A stretch of DNA of 29,776 nt. It comes from Isohypsibius dastychi (taxonomy: Eukaryota > Tardigrada > Eutardigrada > Parachela > Isohypsibiidae). Position numbers and translations under genes: made by a program. The DNA lies in contig JAQIWT010000181.1 of assembly GCA_034696485.1 (NCBI GenBank), positions 1-29,776 on the forward strand. Reading direction: 5' to 3'. Shown here piece by piece: positions 1 through 8,840 of this stretch (positions are counted from its first letter, which is position 1; each line of letters starts with the position of its first letter). The notes under the pieces are model-generated. The model searched no databases and was not told the DNA's origin. It was given only the letters and a program-made list of their open reading frames with translations.

Positions 1-27
1 GCAAAAATTAATCAGAAATAAGGGTGA

Positions 28-58
28 CGTTTTGCCGGCAAAATTTTACCGGCAAAAT
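28..58. repeat. Palindromic CCGGCAAAAT repeat
   Basis: The 10-mer CCGGCAAAAT occurs twice in close succession, and its first copy sits inside the perfect 14-bp palindrome TTTTGCCGGCAAAA. A further CCGGCGG/CCCGG run follows. It lies in the last visible intron of the left-edge gene. It may be part of a transposon end or a simple cruciform-forming sequence. Confidence 0.5.
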
Positions 59-126
59 GTCCGGCGGAAAGCCCGGAAATAAATCTTTCCGCACATTTTT
101 TGATCACTAGGGTTAGGTAATTCAAC

Positions 127-1014
127 CTTCAACTGCCACATGATCCTGGCGATGTGGCTTTTTTTCCTGAAAAGCAAGTTCCAACCATCTCTTTTTGCCA
201 GCTGTTCAATCGTCGCGTTCATTGCTTTGTACACTGCACTTCCTGAAAAAATAAAATTTCAAATGAATCATGAAATTTTCACTGATCATTCATCGGCTGA
301 ATGTATTCCATTCTTGTTTTTATTTGCTGTATTTATTGTCCCAATATGCTTTCAATTGTTACTTCGTATGTAAATACCTCCGTCAAACACCGCGAAAACG
401 GCATCTTTGGCTGCGTCCATCACAAGTGAGCCATTTTTCTCGAACTTGTACGTGACACTGCTTCGCCAGTCCAAATCCATCTTTTTCGGCGATGAATCTT
501 CCGAGATCAAGTGACAGCTGCCGTCAAGTGTGACATCTTTGAAAAAATGTGACCATTTGTGCATCCAGTCTGAGAAGATGATGGAAAAAGATCGGTTTAC
601 GGAAGGCTCTGAGGCAATCAGATAAATATTCAATGCGTTGTTGATGACCGACCCAAAACCTCCTGTTGATCCTTTGACCAGCGCCACGAATGTAGCTGCC
701 TCATGGTCACAGGTCAACTGGTCCTCCGCGGGAATTATACTGACTGTTTCCGAACCGAAAAATTGGTTCAGAGCCGATATGGCAGGTGGGAAACAACTTT
801 CGATTACATTCTCGTGCTTTTCATACGATTCACTACAAGGAAAGATCAAGTGATAAAATGCCGTTGCGCAGCCTGGTTTGATTTACCTCATGGATCTTTT
901 CAAATTCGAAGTGAATTCAATTTGTGTGACTTGGAAAGGATCGAGGCTAAAACGGACAAATGTAGCAGCTAAGCAGAAGGAGACAATGATGAAAACAACG
1001 TTGTAGGATTCCAT
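127..1014 (-). CDS. Secreted protein of unknown family, 3' part outside window
   Basis: Three exons fit on the minus strand: 1014-887, 832-363 and 242-127, with introns of 54 and 120 nt that have GT/AG ends and keep the frame. The last donor (GTTGAA after 127) leads into an intron that leaves the window, so the C-terminus is missing. The start ATG at 1014 opens a hydrophobic signal peptide (MESYNVVFIIVSFCLAATF). The mature part holds several N-glycosylation sequons (NRS, NGS, NAT) and few cysteines, and a segment with GGFGSVINNALNIYLIA. A second ATG at 1018 lies in another frame and gives no signal peptide. I do not recognise the family; an extracellular receptor ectodomain or a lineage-specific secreted protein would both fit. 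The exon structure is fairly secure, the function is not. Confidence 0.6.
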
Positions 1015-1769
1015 CCATTAGGTCCGTATCTATCTTATTTGACCTGCTTAAAGAAACTTATGCCGTTTGATTTAATGGCGAAGTAAGAAGGTACTTAAAA
1101 CAATGAGTTAAAGAATGAATGGAAAGAGAGAAAGAAGAAAGATTTCGAAGATGGACTGACAGAGCGACTTCGTGCGGCAGAGCTGAGTTTGCCCTCGAGG
1201 ACATTCATTTCTTCTCGCCGAATGCTCAAACTCACGATTGAGCCAACCGGGAAATCAAACAAAAGTCGTCACGTTTTTGCCTTATTGTTAACTTGATTCA
1301 ACATGGCGGAATAGAAGCTGTCTCTGTAGTGGAGAATAACTCGTGTTGATATCAGCTGAATGGATTTCACTACAGAGTGAAATATTGTGAAAAACAAGTC
1401 TTTAAATGTCCGTATGGCTTCTTTAAGGGTCATTGTCGCCTTCTTGCCGACAAAACGCAAACGATAGTTTAACGTACAACGCCGTAAAATGCATTCACCA
1501 CTGAATCTATCATAGAGACTGTGACAATCTTTTTTTGAGAATACGATGTCAATATCGATATTTGGGTAACGCCTCGCTCTAGCACGGAAAGGATGACCTC
1601 CACATTTTCCATCACCTCAATTCATAACCGCCTGTCGTTAAGCGTTTTAAAACAGAACAATGCTCAAAAAATCTGGAGTGAAGTCGAAACATTTCAATAC
1701 AATGCAAACGATATGAAACGACAGATCTCTTGGTAATCATGCAAATGGAATGTCACTTGGAATCCTGCT
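1015..1769. other. Intergenic stretch with one hairpin
   Basis: This lies between the start of the left-edge gene and the stop of the RidA gene. The only structure I see is an inverted repeat, CTCTGTAGTG at 1322-1331 and CACTACAGAG at 1368-1377, whose arms extend with mismatches to about 15 bp around a 36-nt loop. A 63-codon minus-strand frame (1269-1460) covers it but shows no family resemblance and no splice partners, so I do not call it a gene. Confidence 0.5.
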
Positions 1770-2524
1770 TCATTTTCGGGGAACGATTTTTCCCAAGATG
1801 ACACTGGCCTCGATTTCCACTCTCGCTAAAGGAACCGGGAATCCGCCAACTTGATATGTTGATCGGGTTGGGAAAGTCTGTAACATCACGTCGTCAATTA
1901 ATTCTTCGGTTAAACGAAACCATCCTTGTGCAAACTTACTCCATTGAAAAATGTTTTGTATACTGCATTAACAGCGGGGAAGTCATTGATGTCGATGAGC
2001 CTAATGGTGGTTCGGACGATATTGTCGAATGAAGTTCCAACTTCTTCCAAAAGATTCCCAATTCGAATCATGGCTTGTTGGGCCTCAGCTGCTGCTCCAC
2101 TGTAAACCACCGAGGTAAATCTAAGAAAGCCAGGTGGTTCTTGGAAACATACCCAGGTACTAATTTTCCTGTGAAATCCAATCCTGCCTGTCCCGAAAGC
2201 TCCAGAAACTGGCTCGACAAAATCGCAGGACTGCAAAACATCGAGCTGTTGTTACAACGAATGAGAAAATTACGAGAGAAAATAAATAGAAAATCATGAG
2301 AGAAAAAGTGACCTTTAAAGTGGTCATTTCATGCGAGATCACCTACGAAAAGATGCTTACCTGTAAGGTCCAACCGGTGGGGCGTTCTTGGGTGAAACGA
2401 TGACAGTTTTAGTGATCTTTCGGTTGTTTTCAGGGTACTCATCCTTTTTCGGCTTGGCCGAGACCAGCGCTAAAAAGGTCAAACCAGCAACAGCAGCACA
2501 AATCAGGAGTTTTGAGATAGCCAT
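1770..2524 (-). CDS. RidA/YjgF/UK114-family protein with signal peptide
   Basis: RidA proteins hydrolyse reactive enamine/imine intermediates from amino-acid metabolism and normally act in cytosol or mitochondria. Four exons join in frame: 2524-2361, 2230-2153, 2099-1940 and 1877-1770, giving 169 aa (the family is usually about 130). Family features are clear: GPYSPAILSSQFLELSGQAG near residue 50, the helix EAQQAMIRIGNLLEEVG, FDNIVRTTIRLIDINDFPAV, and the C-terminal block PTRSTYQV...ARVEIEASV that carries the conserved substrate-binding Arg (about residue 139). The extra N-terminus begins with a hydrophobic leader ending LALVSAKP, a good signal peptide, so the protein is probably exported or enters the ER. 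All splice sites are GT-AG (introns 53-130 nt) and no lesion is seen. A mitochondrial leader is less likely because the segment is hydrophobic and has only one Lys near the start. Confidence 0.9.
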
Positions 2525-2595
2525 GTTAAGAGAAGAAAATTTTAAACTTGTGAAAATTTTGATGTGATAGAGCAGACACTGGTAAAGATTTGAGT

Positions 2596-2601
2596 TTTAT
2601 A
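2596..2601 (-). promoter_or_regulatory. TATA box of the RidA-family gene
   Basis: TATAAA on the minus strand lies 72 nt before the ATG at 2524. This is the usual distance once a transcription start about 30 nt downstream and a 40-nt leader are allowed for. Confidence 0.55.
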
Positions 2602-2708
2602 ACTTCCTGATTCCCAAGCTCAGCATTTTCATGGTCTCTTAAGATGAAGTGCTTCCCAGAAATAGCCTGACCAGGAAAACACTCAAGACTCTTATCGAGA
2701 GACTATTT

Positions 2709-2714
2709 TTTATT
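2709..2714 (-). promoter_or_regulatory. Poly(A) signal overlapping a stop codon
   Basis: AATAAA on the minus strand shares its first A with the TAA stop of the remnant exon at 2714-2716. It implies an extremely short 3' UTR. Confidence 0.45.
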
Positions 2715-2998
2715 TACAGTATCCTATCGAAGTTCTCGGGGTTAACGATTTTGTAATCTTGTAAAAGTCCCATAAAAAGTGCAGTGTATGTGCCTGTTAA
2801 GCATGAAATGTTGAAGTGGTCAACCACTTCTTCAGTGAAGTCTCGTGTTCTACTTACGATATTCTCAGAAACCCTCGAAGTCGTTAAATTCAGGAATGGT
2901 TTACTTGACACAAAATTCGGGTATTTTCGAGGAAAACTCTCAGCTGCCTCCTGACCAGTTGAAAATAGGTAAACATGCTTAAAAACTAGGTACGTGAG
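2714..2998 (-). pseudogene. Terminal-exon remnant, possibly of an ANF-receptor-type ectodomain
   Basis: One continuous minus-strand frame of about 95 codons runs from a possible acceptor near 2998 (ACGTACCTAG) to TAA at 2716-2714. It reads as an extracellular fold with YLFSTGQEAAESF, three N-x-T/S sequons and CLTGTYTALFMGLLQDY. The GTYTA+F block followed by P/N/F positions resembles GTYTAFCLFAAVLNE in the complete receptor at 15588-17801, so I suspect a paralogue's ligand-binding domain. There is no ATG, no upstream exon that I can join, and no TM segment. An AATAAA (2714-2709) overlaps the stop, which supports a genuine 3' exon. It could be a relic or the last exon of a gene with remote 5' exons. 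Confidence 0.35.
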
Positions 2999-3494
2999 AA
3001 AAATGTCTGATGGTGGTTCGTCTCTGCTAAAATGAACAGCTCACCTCTACGCTACTGATCACGTAAAGTGCACGCTTGCAACGTACCTCTTACGTTACGA
3101 AGCGTAGGGTTGTTTTCGTTTTGATTCTTCATCTGATATTTTTTGTTGAACTGAATCGTGGGGTGAGTGAGAATATTTCTATTGATCTAGATACCCTATT
3201 TCTTTAATATACGAATTGCAAATTGCTAATCGCGATGGGGGTTTTTTTTAGATTTTTGATTGTACAAGTCTGCGTAATGGTAAGGGTACGTTCCGGGTTC
3301 ATGTGTGGTAGAAAGTATCAACCAACTGGTTTTAATACGCAAGTGCCAGTTCTTTCTGGCGGAAACGTAGCTCAGTTTTTGTTTGAACAGAAACACAGCA
3401 AGGTTTCACTGAAGACAACCGAACACTGAAACAAGCAAGTTATAGATCAAATCTATTAACTCAATCAAAGAAAAACAAGTCGAATCGTTAAATT
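2999..3494. other. Intergenic stretch
   Basis: I see no gene. A 68-codon plus-strand frame (3223-3429) has no recognisable domain or splice context. Short CGTA/ACGT-rich inverted pieces occur around 3085-3110. Confidence 0.45.
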
Positions 3495-4277
3495 TTATAT
3501 TGTTCTGGTGATCGTTGAGAGCGCTGGCGGGTTGCAAGCCGGCAAAGTGGCGTCCCAGACAACCGCTCGCATTGAATCACTCTGACAATATTGGTTCAAG
3601 TTGTTGTAAATCTGGTTTCGAATCGCCAGTTGGCTACGCTGTGGAATAAAAGCTGGCTGAACTCGAGTGTTGACCAGAATTAACGGACGATCGCAAATGC
3701 CAGTTTGATTGTTCGGCCCCATGCAACGATAAACTATCTCCACATTGTCATAGTCCGTGTAGATGGTCGTATATGTTGTCGGTTCTAAAAATAACGCTGA
3801 ACTTAGATTTAAGGCATTGTGTAAGATTTCGGTACCTGGAGTTGGTGGCATCATAGCAGAGCTCATATAAGAAGTTCCGCTTTTGACTCCATTGGTCCCG
3901 AGGTAATGCTGGGCGAACATGGCGTTGCAGGAACGTTGTGGTTGTAGATACCAAAAACTACTATACCAGCTCAGGGCCAGTCTTCCATCAACCATACCAA
4001 GTGGCGTGTATACGAAGTACATGTTGTAATTCACCGGTCCTGGGGAGTTAAACATGTAGGTATACCAAGCTCCAACTGTCTGCATAATAGTTGAAACAAT
4101 AGGTTAGTTTAAACTTCATCATGAATCAAAATCGATTGGTCTGACCTTTGCTGGATCGATGGTCATGCCGGGGATCGTGTTGGGCACTCTGCACAGCGAC
4201 GCTTCTTGTTGTGACATGACACAGGGTAATGCTAAAGTGAGAAAACCGAATAAAAATGCTAGATGTTTAGACACCGT
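3495..4277 (-). CDS. Secreted lipocalin-like protein, apparent ACG start
   Basis: Lipocalins are secreted beta-barrels that carry small hydrophobic ligands. Exons 4277-4146, 4079-3836 and 3784-3495 join in frame (introns 66 and 51 nt) to 221 codons. Lipocalin marks: an early Cys and turn (CRVPNTIPGMTIDPAK), the first conserved region with VGAWYTYM (G-x-W), the TDY motif in YTTIYTDYDNVEIVYRC, and paired cysteines to the C-terminus. The 51-nt intron is a multiple of three, so the frame also reads through it, but removing it restores a normal strand sequence. The N-terminus is an excellent signal peptide (VSKHLAFLFGFLTLALP), yet the codon just before it, 4277-4275, is ACG, not ATG, and an in-frame TGA lies a few codons upstream. 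Either ACG is used, the start was lost, a short 5' exon joins at the CTAG acceptor near 4261, or the base is an error. Confidence 0.75.
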
Positions 4278-4344
4278 AGCACAGTGGAGAAATCAGTTGT
4301 TTTAAGAGTTGAAAAAAACCGACGAAGAAAATCGGAGCTGTCTG

Positions 4345-4352
4345 TTTTTATC
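4345..4352 (-). promoter_or_regulatory. TATA-like element before the lipocalin gene
   Basis: GATAAAAA on the minus strand sits about 70 nt before codon 4277, the same spacing as the TATA boxes of the RidA and PEBP genes. This supports 4277 as the intended start position in spite of its ACG. Confidence 0.35.
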
Positions 4353-4582
4353 AGTCACTTTTTGCAAGGCAGTGACGTAGATCTGACCGGAATTCTGAAC
4401 GTTCTATTCACGAAGAGAACAAAAGTTTTGGATGGATCGGAATTATTCTGGCACGTTTTCTATAGATCTCAGTGCTTAGCATGGCTGAATAATCTCAATC
4501 AGGTGAAATGTTTACATATAGCGCGTTCAAAGCTGCACAACGCTTCTCATTTCTGAAGTATTCCACGAAGCGAATAAGGCCG

Positions 4583-4813
4583 GCTTTAGAGTTCGTGCAA
4601 TTCAATGAAATATGACACTGAATGCCATTTTGGTGGTTACCACCTTATAGTAATTATGAACCGATCTTCTTGATTGATAGCTTTTCAAGAAGCAGACAAA
4701 ATTTTGAGCTTTCTGGTACCCATACAGGCCGGTATGCAATGCGATTGAGCGAGTTGAGACCGAGTCAACTGATTCAATCGTTGAGTTGGATTGAATTGCA
4801 CGAACTCTAAAGC
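4583..4813. mobile_element. MITE-like element with perfect 24-bp terminal inverted repeats
   Basis: The 24 bases at 4583-4606 (beginning GCTTTAGAGTTCGTGCAA) are exactly the reverse complement of 4790-4813. The similarity extends a few bases outward (AGGCCG against GGGCT) with mismatches, and TA dinucleotides lie just outside each end. The 183-bp interior has no coding capacity worth noting. Short length, long inverted ends and TA flanks fit a non-autonomous Tc1/mariner-type element, but the target duplication is not cleanly resolved. Confidence 0.6.
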
Positions 4814-5839
4814 AGCCCTAAGTGATATCACGGCATCGTAAGCGGGAAATGATTTCTATCAATACAGCGTACACATTAGCTTCACCAGTTATTTTCAATA
4901 AAGGTAACCGAAATTGTATGACGAACTGACCACTCTTATTACCCTCATCTATCGGCCAGATTAGAGAAAACAGGGTTATCGGCAACTAACCCCTCTACGA
5001 AAGTCCGGCGAAATTTGAAATTTGCCAAGTGCGTGAGTACAACTTTTCTGAGAATTTGTTAATCTGAACGAAAATCAACGAGCAATCTCCGAAGCAGGAA
5101 ATTTGAAGGTCACGACGAGGTTAAGGATTGTTTTTGTTCTACCTGCTGCAGGTGTTTCCAAACCCCCCAATGGTAGCGATAGTACACTGTAGCATTCTTT
5201 GTCAACCGCAAGGTGAGAAGGCAAAGCAGAATAAGATATGGCGATACTTGAAAAAATACCCCCCTCCCCCCAAGTTTTGTCTTGCAAAGAAAATCCTCAC
5301 ACTGACTGGTGGGGGCGTTTTTGAAACGGACGGCTTGCACGTAGAGTAACTGGTAAACTACCCATCCCAACTAAGATCCGTGGTAGTTGTGATGAAAACG
5401 ATCAGATCACCCAATAAACTCTTGTTATTGATGAAAAGGTGCACCTCTCAATCTATTCTCATTCACAGCGGGCACGCTACGTACTTGACGCAAGCCTTGA
5501 AAAACCCGAGTTTGTTTTCCGGTAGCTTGAACGATCTGATTCGGCAATTCATTCCGTTGTTCACCCGGCTTACGCACACATTCTATTTACACAGTATCAC
5601 ATGTCTTGCCTTTCTTTTCATCACCGCTTATCCACTTCAAGGAAACTAAATGCTGAAATCAGCTAAACTGGCTTCGCACTAACAAAAGAATGGAAAAATA
5701 CCATCCGGCATCGGTCCATCAAAACTTTAATCGCAAGTTCGATCACAAAACGGCTTTAAAGTCTTGCCATAATTCATTATCCAGAAGATTCTCCATATCT
5801 TTGCACTTATCCGACCATTGATTGAATCAGTCAGAAAAA
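4814..5839. other. Intergenic stretch before the GPCR
   Basis: I see no gene. A C-rich run (CCCCCCTCCCCCC, about 5260-5273) is the only notable composition. Overlapping frames at 5075-5370 and 5380-5649 show no domain and no matching splice pattern. Confidence 0.45.
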
Positions 5840-7130
5840 ATGGAAGATAACGTGTCCTATGTTACCGCATGTGGATCAGGTGGAGTTACCGATCTCCCCG
5901 GAACGTATGTTATACTGGGAGTAGTGATGTTCCCTATGCTTTTGATTTTATGTACGGCCGGGAATATTGCGGTTATTTTGACCATGAAAATGTATAAGCG
6001 AAAATCAACAAGTGTCTACTTGAGCAGCATGGCTGTGGCCAACATGATTATCATGTGAGTACGAGAAATACATTTTCTGTGCTTGACGAACTCAGTCTTT
6101 TCTTTAGGTGGTTACAAATTCCCAAATATATCTATCCATTTCTGGACTCCAATGTGGATGCCAGCTACACGGAATTCCTGGCTGGATTCACGGTTTTTGA
6201 AACCTGGGCTAGTCAGACTCTGGTCAATGCCGAAGACTGGTAAGTATGTTGGTTCGTATTTGGTTTTGAAATCATTACAGTAGTCTGTCAGTATTCACAA
6301 GGACAGAACTCTGCTCATTGTTGGTTAACCATAGGTTCACACCTTGAGCTAAATAACATCAATTCTTCACCCCAAAAGATTTTTCATTCCAGGATTTTAA
6401 TCGCTTTTTCAATCGAGCGTTTGTCGGCGATCCTTTGGCCTCTTGTTTCACTGAAATGGATATCGTACAGAAACGCTGTCTTCGTTGTTCTTGTCATATT
6501 TCTGCTAACTGGGTTATACGCTATCCATCACTTGGTATTCTACTCGTGGTGGCTGGCCCATGACGATGGAGTCACCGCATTCAGTATGAGCATCCCAAAA
6601 TGGCTGCGCGATTGGAATAAAGTCCAGACCGAAGCAGAGGTCAGCACAAAACATTGAACTCTTTCTTTTTAGAACTTTTCCTTTGTTTACAGATAACTTT
6701 CACCTTGATCAAATTCTCACTGATCCTCATAATCAACGTCACACTGGTGACCTTTCTGACTCGCCGTCAAAAAGCCCTCGAATCGCCGAATCTCTTCTCA
6801 TCAAATAGTCCATCTCCCCAGTTTGGGAAGTCGGCCGTGAAAAAGTCATCATCTTCCAGGCAACTCCTCTTGGCCTGCTTCGTTTTGTATTTCGTGACCC
6901 AGCTACCAACACTGATCATGATATGCCTCAACCTCGCATCTGCTTATCCATATTGCTCCTATGAATATCAAGGAGACGGACAAGTCATATTAGCGCAAAT
7001 TGCATCGATATTCTTATGGTGTAATTATTCACTGAATTTTCTGTTTTACTGTTCATTCAGCTCGAAATTCCGAGCTGTATTTCGACGGTTTTCCATTTCT
7101 TCGTTCAGAACCAAGAGTATTTCTTCGTGA
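5840..7130 (+). CDS. Class A (rhodopsin-type) G-protein-coupled receptor, peptide-receptor-like
   Basis: A plasma-membrane receptor that would signal through heterotrimeric G proteins; the ligand is unknown. Exons 5840-6054, 6108-6239, 6393-6639 and 6693-7130 give 343 aa with GT-AG introns of 53-153 nt. TM1 carries the conserved GN (CTAGNIAVILTMKMY), TM2 follows SVYLSSMAVANMIIMWLQIP, and the DRY position reads SIERLSAILWP (E-R-L). After a short loop come TM5 (ITFTLIKFSLILIINVTLV), a Ser-rich basic third intracellular loop with SAVKKSSSSRQ, TM6 with FVTQLPTLI, and TM7 ending NYSLNFLFYCSFSSKFR in place of NPxxY. The N-terminus has the sequon NVS. The start is the first ATG; a TTG-initiated extension upstream is ignored. 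Overall it resembles FMRFamide/neuropeptide-type receptors of invertebrates, but the subtype is inference. Confidence 0.88.
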
Positions 7131-7188
7131 TCTCAAAATATCATCGATTTTTAGCCTACTCCACCTCATAAATTTCTTAATGGTAACA

Positions 7189-7197
7189 TTTATTAAA
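7189..7197. promoter_or_regulatory. Overlapping poly(A) signals of two convergent genes
   Basis: On the plus strand ATTAAA (7192-7197) lies 62 nt after the GPCR stop. On the minus strand AATAAA (7194-7189) lies 134 nt after the PEBP stop. The two signals share three bases, so the transcripts probably overlap tail to tail. Confidence 0.45.
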
Positions 7198-7327
7198 AGA
7201 CTTCAGTGTTTTCAATCCGCCACTTTCTGCACAGCCAAGTAATAATCCTGTTCGTGGAAAGCATTGACAGAATGCTTTGGAGTATTGCTGGACCAAGCAA
7301 TCTTGTATGACTCACTCAGAAAACATC

Positions 7328-8756
7328 TCAAACGCCGAGCTGTTTCAGCAGTTCAGGAACGTAGTCGTCGAATTCAGCTTGATAAAAATTACCAGCGACT
7401 GGCGCACCAAGATTGTTCTGGTTAGCAAACATGGTGACGTTAAAGTGATCTCGTCCTTCAGCTGAATGGTCAGTGATATGCTTCATAGCCGGGTTGATTT
7501 GACCGGGTTGCTTGTATGCCAGGAAGATATATCGATGAAGTCCTGAATCAAAAAATAAATAGTACACTAATCAAGGATGTGCTTTGATTTAAGTACCGTT
7601 TTCAGGCCCACTTCCGATAAACTCCACAATGACCTGACCAGCTTTGACATCACTCTCGGGAATATTGACAACCAACCAGTGGAGAATCGAGCGTTCAGCA
7701 GGCGCATAACGAGATGGCGCATCAGCATCTACAGAGACAACATTTGATGAATTCAAAAGAAGACTGTTATTTATCAAATTAAGTAACTGCCCACTTAGTT
7801 ATTTGATAAACAATTTGTGGGCAATCAGAAACGGACATTTCAGCGATGATCTGTTTCAAGCCGACCCAAACTAAAGCAGCACATTATGATTCTGCATGAC
7901 TGGAATCATGGTCCAAGTACTCACCAAGAAACGCGAGAGTGTACAATTCGGTTTTCTCTGCGATCCATTTCAGTTCTGGTTGATCTTTAACCAAGCGAGG
8001 TTTCAGGACGTTTCCAAGTTCAGCATTCACGCCTGTTTTATACATCACCTACAAAAAGCCACAAATGATTATTCTACACAGTATCTTGCGCTTCTTGAAA
8101 ATACTCGCCTCGAGAAGCTGTTTTGGTAATGTTGGAATAATGTCTGGGACCACACTGTGTTCGGTGAACTGTTTAGCAAGTAGCGAAGTGGATGCTGCTG
8201 ATCCTTCTTGTCCTCTTGACTTTTCTTCGCTTCCAGATTCAGAGCTTCCACTATGTTTCTCTTTCCATCGACCAAAATGATTTCGTCCACTGGTTCCCCC
8301 GGATTGTTTGAAAAACAGACGACTCTTTTGTTCCAGACCCAAGCTCACCGGGTGACCTTTCAGGATTTTCTTCAAAAGCACAGCAGGCAAAACATCTTCT
8401 AAAATGCGTTTTCCATCTAATCGATGTCGCCTTCCATGATGCTTCTTCTCAGCAGATTCGCTGGAACCGCTATCATGTTTGAACTCGTTGGAATCTTCTC
8501 CGCTGGATGTCGTCATCGGTTTCTGACTGACAGGGACGGATGCGGCTGTACTGGAAGTCCTCGGTGAGGATGCGGGAAATGTAGTGAGCATGACAGTTCC
8601 GTTATTGCTGGTCGTGTTGTAAATGGGGGGTATTGTTGAAACTGCAACATTTGGAGTGGTGCTGTTTTGAGGAAGTGCAGCACCTACCACTGGACGCTGG
8701 GCTGTGGTTGTTGTGATGCTGATCGCGAACAGACAGACCACTGAGATGAATTTCAT
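7328..8756 (-). CDS. Secreted PEBP-family protein with a long Ser/Thr-rich and basic N-terminal region
   Basis: Phosphatidylethanolamine-binding proteins bind anionic lipid head groups or act as protease/kinase inhibitors; typical length is about 185 aa. Here exons 8756-8109, 8048-7925, 7728-7597 and 7542-7328 give 372 aa. Residues 1-19 are a signal peptide. Residues 20-90 are Thr/Ser/Pro-rich with many N-x-T sequons (mucin-like). Residues 90-190 are charged, with two related SGSSES blocks and basic clusters (KKHHGRRHRLDGKR) that look like convertase sites. The PEBP domain follows from about residue 195: VVPDIIPTLPKQLLEVMYKTG, LYTLAFLDADAPSR (usual DPDAPSR), SILHWLVVNIPE, GLHRYIFLAYKQPG, HFNVTMFANQNNLGAPVAGNFYQAE. 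Intron 1 (8108-8049) begins GC in an otherwise ideal donor, GAG|GCGAGT; a nearby GT would break the frame. Confidence 0.87.
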
Positions 8757-8832
8757 GGCGAAGTGGTCTGCAGAAAAAGTTTCAATTGTCAAAATGTATA
8801 TATGCTTGTCCCTTTGATTTGGAAGTCGAGAT

Positions 8833-8840
8833 CTTTTATA
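8833..8840 (-). promoter_or_regulatory. TATA box of the PEBP gene
   Basis: TATAAAAG on the minus strand lies 77 nt before the ATG at 8756. Confidence 0.55.

Noticed and set aside
4263-4556. 97-codon plus-strand frame upstream of the lipocalin gene
   Set aside because: It lies across the lipocalin promoter and leader on the other strand and shows no domain.
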